A stretch of DNA of 10,208 nucleotides from Phyllobacteriaceae bacterium (lineage in GTDB: Bacteria; Pseudomonadota; Alphaproteobacteria; Rhizobiales; Rhizobiaceae). Location: positions 1 through 10,208 of the forward strand of contig JAHEGF010000109.1 of assembly GCA_024645155.1 (NCBI GenBank). Direction: 5' to 3'. The translations under genes and the position numbers were made by a program. The number at the start of each line of letters is the position of its first letter. The stretch's first letter is position 1. Below are positions 6,867 to 10,208 of this stretch, in pieces. The notes below the pieces were generated by a model that worked only from the letters and a program-made list of their open reading frames with translations, ran no database searches and had not been told where the DNA came from.

Positions 6867-7146
6867 TGGGGCCAAGACACGGCCGTTCGGTTGTCATTTT
6901 TTTCGGCTGCCTATGGTCAAGAAAGCTAGAAGTTTCAGTTGGCTGGCCGGTTGGAAAGAGCAAATCCGTGGCGCTATTGAATACCGAAATAAGCGATCCG
7001 ATTTTTTGTCCAAACCTGATGTGAGGGCCCATTGTAGGTTTTCCGCTATTCACATGTGGCCGGCGTCAGGACATTTGATGGTAACACCGGGCGGGCGGCA
7101 GAATTTGGCGTAATGGAAAGGGTACAAATGTATAATTTCAGCTATC

Positions 7147-7175
7147 TTGCACAGATTGAAAAGTGTCCGCATAAT
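7147..7175 (+). promoter_or_regulatory. Sigma70-like promoter ahead of the RidA-family gene
   Basis: TTGCAC (7147-7152) and CATAAT (7170-7175) are spaced by exactly 17 bases. Transcription would begin near 7182, about 30 nt ahead of the ATG at 7213. The position excludes the alternative upstream start at 7147, which coincides with the -35 box. Confidence 0.55.
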
Positions 7176-7212
7176 CAATTGCAAAACAGCAATCAATAAT
7201 TTGGGGCATCAC

Positions 7213-7593
7213 ATGAAACGATACGGAACCGGCTCTTCAGGTGCCGGTGATCAGGGGTTGCCCTTCGCACGTGCGGTGGAGGCCGACGGATGGCTCTACG
7301 TGTCAGGACAGGTCGCCATGGAAAATGGCGAAATCATAGAGGGCGGAATCATCCCGCAAACTCATAAAACGATCGAAAACCTGATCGCGATACTGAAAGA
7401 AGCGGATTACAGTGTCGAACACATTGTCCGCATGGGCGTATGGCTCGACGACCCGCGCGATTTCTGGACATTCAACAAAATTTTCAAACAGTATTTCGGT
7501 GCCAATCCGCCGGCACGGGCATGCGTGCGAGCTTCAATGATGGTCGATTGCAAGGTGGAGATCGATTGCGTTGCCTATCGTTCGGACCGGTAG
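7213..7593 (+). CDS. RidA/YjgF/UK114-family enamine/imine deaminase, 126 aa
   Basis: RidA-family proteins are small trimeric enzymes that hydrolyse reactive 2-aminoacrylate and related imines released by PLP enzymes; divergent members act in specific catabolic pathways. The 126-residue length is typical. Landmarks are LPFARAVEADGWLYVSGQVA near residues 16-35, the conserved QTHKTIENLIAIL near 49-61, and the closing block PPARACVRASMMVDCKVEIDCVAY (99-122), where Arg102 is the substrate-carboxylate-binding Arg and Glu116 is the conserved acid. The ATG at 7213 has GGGG 6 nt upstream and a promoter ending at 7175; a frame open back to 7147 is ruled out by that promoter. It converges with the monooxygenase gene and could serve the same unknown pathway, though this is only positional. 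The Cys residues near the C-terminus (C104, C113, C119) are more numerous than usual. Confidence 0.9.
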   Translation: MKRYGTGSSGAGDQGLPFARAVEADGWLYVSGQVAMENGEIIEGGIIPQTHKTIENLIAILKEADYSVEHIVRMGVWLDDPRDFWTFNKIFKQYFGANPPARACVRASMMVDCKVEIDCVAYRSDR

Positions 7594-7606
7594 TTTCTTA
7601 CTGTCG

Positions 7607-7634
7607 AACCAAATGCCATCCCACAAGTTTGGTT
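7607..7634. terminator. Inverted repeat between convergent RidA and monooxygenase genes
   Basis: AACCAAA (7607-7613) and TTTGGTT (7628-7634) form a perfect 7-bp stem with a 14-base loop in the 44-base gap between the two stop codons. Position suggests a bidirectional terminator, but the stem is AT-rich and no T-run follows on either strand, so the assignment is weak. Confidence 0.3.
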
Positions 7635-7637
7635 GCA

Positions 7638-9413
7638 TCAAGTGTAAACCGGGGTGGGTATCCCCTCCATCCGCGCCTTTATCTGCAGCGATACATACAA
7701 TGAATAGTGCCTTGACAAGGCCAGGTTACCGCCATGAAACCAGAGACCTTCCTGGGCTGTTGGTTTCCACATGTTACGCAGCTCGCCTTCCCACGGGCCA
7801 GGGTCGTTTTCGACACCGGATCCGTACCCCCAAAACTTTCCAACGGTTTCTGCAACTTTCGGAGAAATCAACTGGGCAATCGTGTCGTCAACCGAATGAA
7901 ATCCGGTCGCGTGGATAATCACATCTGCCGGAATTTTACTGCCATCACCCAAATGGACAGCCTTTTGTGAAATTTCAGCAATTGCCTCACCGGATTTCAG
8001 CTTGATCTCGCCATCCATGATGAGTTTTGATGCCCCGACATCAATATAGTATCCTGATGCTGTTCTCATCGCCTTCATCATCAGCCCGGAATTGTCATCG
8101 CCGAAATCCCACAGAAATCCCGCGCTGGTCAGGCCATCATAGAATTCGGCATCGGTCCGGGCAATCTCTTCATAAACCGGTTTCTGCAGCGCTGGCAGGA
8201 CACGATAGGGATAGGATGCTGTAATCAGGTCTGCCCTTTCAGTGGTTATTCCCTGTCGAAGGGCTTCTTCTGAATACAACTCCTTGAAGCCGAGGTTCAT
8301 CAAGGTTTCCGAGCGGACTACGATGCTTGGAGAGCGCTGTATCATCGTAACATCAGCACCGTTCTCCCAAAGGTCCACACATAGGTCGTGGGCCGAACTT
8401 GCCGAACCGATAACTACACACTTCTTTCCGCGAAAGTTTTCGCCACTGGCATAAGTACTGGTGTGAAGCGTTTCGCCTGCGAATTTTCCTGCGCCCTTGA
8501 TGACCGCAAATTTTGGGCGCCCGTAGGCACCAGTAGCAAAAACCAGTTGTTTTGGACGCAACTCAATCGTCCGACCGTCTCGTTCAACATTGACCGTCCA
8601 ATGCTTGCTGGCTGAATCGAACGATGCTCCAAGGCACGTTGCGCTTGACCAGTAATTCAGTTCCATGATGCGCACGTAGCTTTCGAGCCAGTCGCCCATC
8701 TTGTCTTTCGGGGTGAATACCGGCCAGTCATCGGGAAATGGCAAATAGGGCAGGTGATCGTACCAAACCGGGTCATGCAGCACGAGGGACTTGTATCGAT
8801 TGCGCCAAGAATCACCGGCGCGAGAATTTTTCTCAACGATAATTGCCGGCACACCCAGACGCCGCATTCGCGCACCCAGCGCGATGCCGCCTTGGCCTCC
8901 ACCAATTATCAGGCAATAGGGCTGTTTGGTATCACCAAGTTCGCGCTCTTCCTGTGTCTTGCGCTCAAGCCATGACTTTCGGTTCATTTGCGCCAGGTGC
9001 TGAGTTCCGGTTTCGCGGTTCGGACCTCTCTTTTCCTCATGCCCCTTCAGTTCGGTCATGGCCGTCAGGATTGTCCAGCATCGGCCGTTCCTCAGGCGGA
9101 ACAACCCGCGCCCGCGTGCTACCAGCGTGTCAAATGTAAACCACGCTTCGCATTGTGATTCATCACCGCTGGCCTCACCATCCAGTTTCCATCGGCCAGG
9201 ACGAACCGCCGCCAGGGTACCGGCGAGCATCAAGGCAATTTCACTTCGTCCCTCAAGTGTTTTCACATTCCAGGTAAAAGTCAGCAGATCGCGCCAGTAG
9301 CATTCGTCGTCAAAAAGTGACGTAGCGGAATCAAGATCTCCCGCGCTGAGCGCGTCGCTGAAATTGCGCAACCACTCCCGCGCGATATCATCAGGATTCC
9401 TGCCAGCCATCAT
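7638..9413 (-). CDS. Flavin-containing monooxygenase with N-terminal NTF2/SnoaL-like domain, 591 aa
   Basis: A predicted FAD- and NADPH-dependent oxygenase of the FMO/Baeyer-Villiger class, inserting one O2 oxygen into an unknown organic substrate in the cytoplasm. Residues 5-125 resemble an NTF2/SnoaL-like fold (AREWLRNFSDALSAGDLDSA, DECYWRDLLTFTW). A charged linker follows, then the FAD Rossmann site IIGGGQGG (169-176), the FMO fingerprint FAGETLHTSTY (311-321, FxGxxxHxxxY), the NADPH site VIGSASSAHD (334-343; Ala replaces the second Gly of GxGxxG), and HATGFHSVD (501-509). The C-terminal block LWFHGGNLALSRHYSLY (557-573) also fits. About 590-600 aa is normal for this fused architecture. 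The start ATGATG at 9413 lacks a ribosome site. A TATAAT box ends 9 nt upstream. A Gfo/Idh/MocA gene ends 63 nt upstream on the same strand. Substrate is not predictable from sequence. Confidence 0.88.
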   Translation of the reverse strand: MMAGRNPDDIAREWLRNFSDALSAGDLDSATSLFDDECYWRDLLTFTWNVKTLEGRSEIALMLAGTLAAVRPGRWKLDGEASGDESQCEAWFTFDTLVARGRGLFRLRNGRCWTILTAMTELKGHEEKRGPNRETGTQHLAQMNRKSWLERKTQEERELGDTKQPYCLIIGGGQGGIALGARMRRLGVPAIIVEKNSRAGDSWRNRYKSLVLHDPVWYDHLPYLPFPDDWPVFTPKDKMGDWLESYVRIMELNYWSSATCLGASFDSASKHWTVNVERDGRTIELRPKQLVFATGAYGRPKFAVIKGAGKFAGETLHTSTYASGENFRGKKCVVIGSASSAHDLCVDLWENGADVTMIQRSPSIVVRSETLMNLGFKELYSEEALRQGITTERADLITASYPYRVLPALQKPVYEEIARTDAEFYDGLTSAGFLWDFGDDNSGLMMKAMRTASGYYIDVGASKLIMDGEIKLKSGEAIAEISQKAVHLGDGSKIPADVIIHATGFHSVDDTIAQLISPKVAETVGKFWGYGSGVENDPGPWEGELRNMWKPTAQEGLWFHGGNLALSRHYSLYVSLQIKARMEGIPTPVYT

Positions 9414-9422
9414 TGATATGCC

Positions 9423-9428
9423 ATTATA
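9423..9428 (-). promoter_or_regulatory. TATAAT -10 box just upstream of the monooxygenase ATG
   Basis: A perfect TATAAT on the minus strand ends 9 nt before the ATG at 9413. Transcription from it would start at or within a few bases of the start codon, giving a leaderless or near-leaderless mRNA, which fits the lack of a Shine-Dalgarno sequence. No good -35 is present at 16-18 bp. A small inverted repeat GACCA/TGGTC (9440-9444 and 9454-9458) covers the -35 area and might be an operator. Confidence 0.35.
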
Positions 9429-9476
9429 CCGGAAAATTCGACCATTGAGCGTTTGGTCACAATCAATCCCGTCGGT

Positions 9477-10208
9477 TCAGTCGAGATGAACGGCCAGGCC
9501 AGTTTCAATGCTTTCTTCCGCGGCCAGCACAATGCGCAGGCTGTTAACCGCAGCGTCCATTGATTCCGTCAGGTCGAGATCATCACGAATTGCAGTGTAA
9601 AAAAGTTCCTGCTCGCGATCACAAAGTTCCTGGTGATCGGGCTCGTCGTCCATCGCCAAAATTTCATCGGGCTTGGCAAAATTCTTTTTGGCATCAACGG
9701 CCGCATGGTGGATTTTCAGGGCGTTGGTTTTGGTATGCTGATCAATGTCTGCAGAATCGGAAACATCATCGGCATTTGCTTTGCCTTCCCCATCTTGCGG
9801 CACAACGATGGAAACGCAACCGTTTGGTCCCACCACGTCTTTGACGAAATAGGCGATTTCACTCATCATCGGTCCCCAGCCAGCCTCATACCAACCTACT
9901 GAACCGTCATCAAAAGTTACGTGAAGATGGCCGTAGTTCTGTTTTGCCGCATCGTCCCAAAGTTTCGCACCGATGCCATGGACGCGAACCGGTTTGGCGC
10001 CTGTCAGCTGGCACATGACATCGACATAATGAACGCCGCAATCGACAATTGGAATCAGTGAATCAATAAGGTTCTTGTGCCAGTCATAGGCAGCGCCGCT
10101 GCTTTGCTGATTAAGATTGAGACGCATGACAAGCGGTTTGCCAAGGGTCTTGCCAACTTCGATGAATTTCATCCAGGACGGGTGGACCCGAAGGATATAT
10201 CCAAGTAC
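9477..10208 (-). CDS. Gfo/Idh/MocA-family oxidoreductase, 5' part cut by window edge
   Basis: The visible 243 residues are the C-terminal two thirds of an NAD(P)-dependent sugar/polyol-type dehydrogenase. The frame continues through the right edge (VLGYILRVHPSW precedes the first ATG at 10172), so that ATG is internal and the Rossmann domain with its EKP motif lies outside the window. Seen here are the catalytic-domain entry (LGYILRVHPSWMKFIE, then LNQQSSGAAYDWH), the Asp-x3-His active-site motif in PIVDCGVHYVDVM, and the beta-sheet HVTFDDGSVGWYEAGWGP used for dimer contact. A very acidic stretch (about 20 residues rich in Asp, GEGKANADDVSDSADID) follows, then the closing helix NSLRIVLAAEESIETGLAV. 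It ends 63 nt upstream of the monooxygenase gene; the two could be cotranscribed. Substrate not predictable. Confidence 0.88.
   Translation of the reverse strand, partial: VLGYILRVHPSWMKFIEVGKTLGKPLVMRLNLNQQSSGAAYDWHKNLIDSLIPIVDCGVHYVDVMCQLTGAKPVRVHGIGAKLWDDAAKQNYGHLHVTFDDGSVGWYEAGWGPMMSEIAYFVKDVVGPNGCVSIVVPQDGEGKANADDVSDSADIDQHTKTNALKIHHAAVDAKKNFAKPDEILAMDDEPDHQELCDREQELFYTAIRDDLDLTESMDAAVNSLRIVLAAEESIETGLAVHLD

Larger units (their letters stand above)
6156..7146. other. Gene-poor accessory stretch with mobile-element and tRNA remnants
   Basis: Nearly 1 kb has no convincing intact gene; several open frames of 60-140 codons exist on both strands but none has a ribosome site plus recognisable domain. 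The section contains overlapping inverted repeats (6430-6519), three copies of TGGAACC (6558, 6569, 6595), a 9-base direct repeat AAAACATTG (6639-6647 and 6661-6669) next to the tRNA remnant, the tRNA-Gly half (6668-6711), and an IS3-type end with orfA start (6744-6866). The remainder, 6867-7146, shows nothing I can name. It reads as decayed insertion-prone DNA. Confidence 0.6.

Noticed and set aside
6728..7113. Overlapping frames on both strands (6728-7024, 6799-7053, 6913-7113)
   Set aside because: They overlap the IS end or each other, have unusual composition for proteins and no known motifs.
1..10208. CRISPR array, phage genes, toxin-antitoxin or defence system
   Set aside because: No regularly spaced repeats, no nuclease or toxin motifs, and all intact genes belong to common metabolic, transport or signalling families.

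Overview
The window looks like ordinary chromosomal DNA of an alphaproteobacterium, probably of the Hyphomicrobiales/Rhodobacterales type. This is inferred from moderate-to-high GC, protein flavour (PotA-like ABC ATPase, DMT exporter, FMO with a fused NTF2-like domain, Gfo/Idh/MocA dehydrogenase) and good Shine-Dalgarno sequences ahead of most genes. The genus cannot be named from sequence reading alone. No phage, CRISPR, toxin-antitoxin or defence locus was seen.

Layout, left to right. A polyamine/Fe-type ABC ATPase (minus) runs off the left edge. An AhpD/carboxymuconolactone-decarboxylase-like protein (minus) lies upstream of it. Next is a secreted CHRD-domain protein (plus). It converges with a membrane-bound, CSS-motif EAL cyclic-di-GMP phosphodiesterase (minus), with a likely terminator hairpin between the two stops. 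An EamA/DMT-family permease (minus) and a VIT1/CCC1-family metal transporter (minus) follow.

From about 6156 to 7212 there is roughly 1 kb without an intact gene. This is the only accessory-looking part of the window. It holds the 3' half of a tRNA-Gly(GCC), from U33 to CCA, resembling an integration (att) scar; the first codons of an IS3-type orfA with its upstream IS end; and two overlapping long inverted repeats that can fold in mutually exclusive ways.

The right part has a RidA-family deaminase (plus) with a good sigma70-like promoter. It converges with a flavin monooxygenase carrying an N-terminal NTF2/SnoaL-like domain (minus). Upstream of the monooxygenase on the same strand is the C-terminal two thirds of a Gfo/Idh/MocA oxidoreductase that runs off the right edge. 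These last two may be cotranscribed or sequential steps of a catabolic pathway, but the monooxygenase also has its own -10-like box so close to its ATG that a leaderless transcript is possible.

I found no clearly new multi-gene system. The items most worth a second look are the tRNA-half/IS scar, the nested inverted repeats, and the AhpD-like protein that lacks one Cys of its CxxC site.
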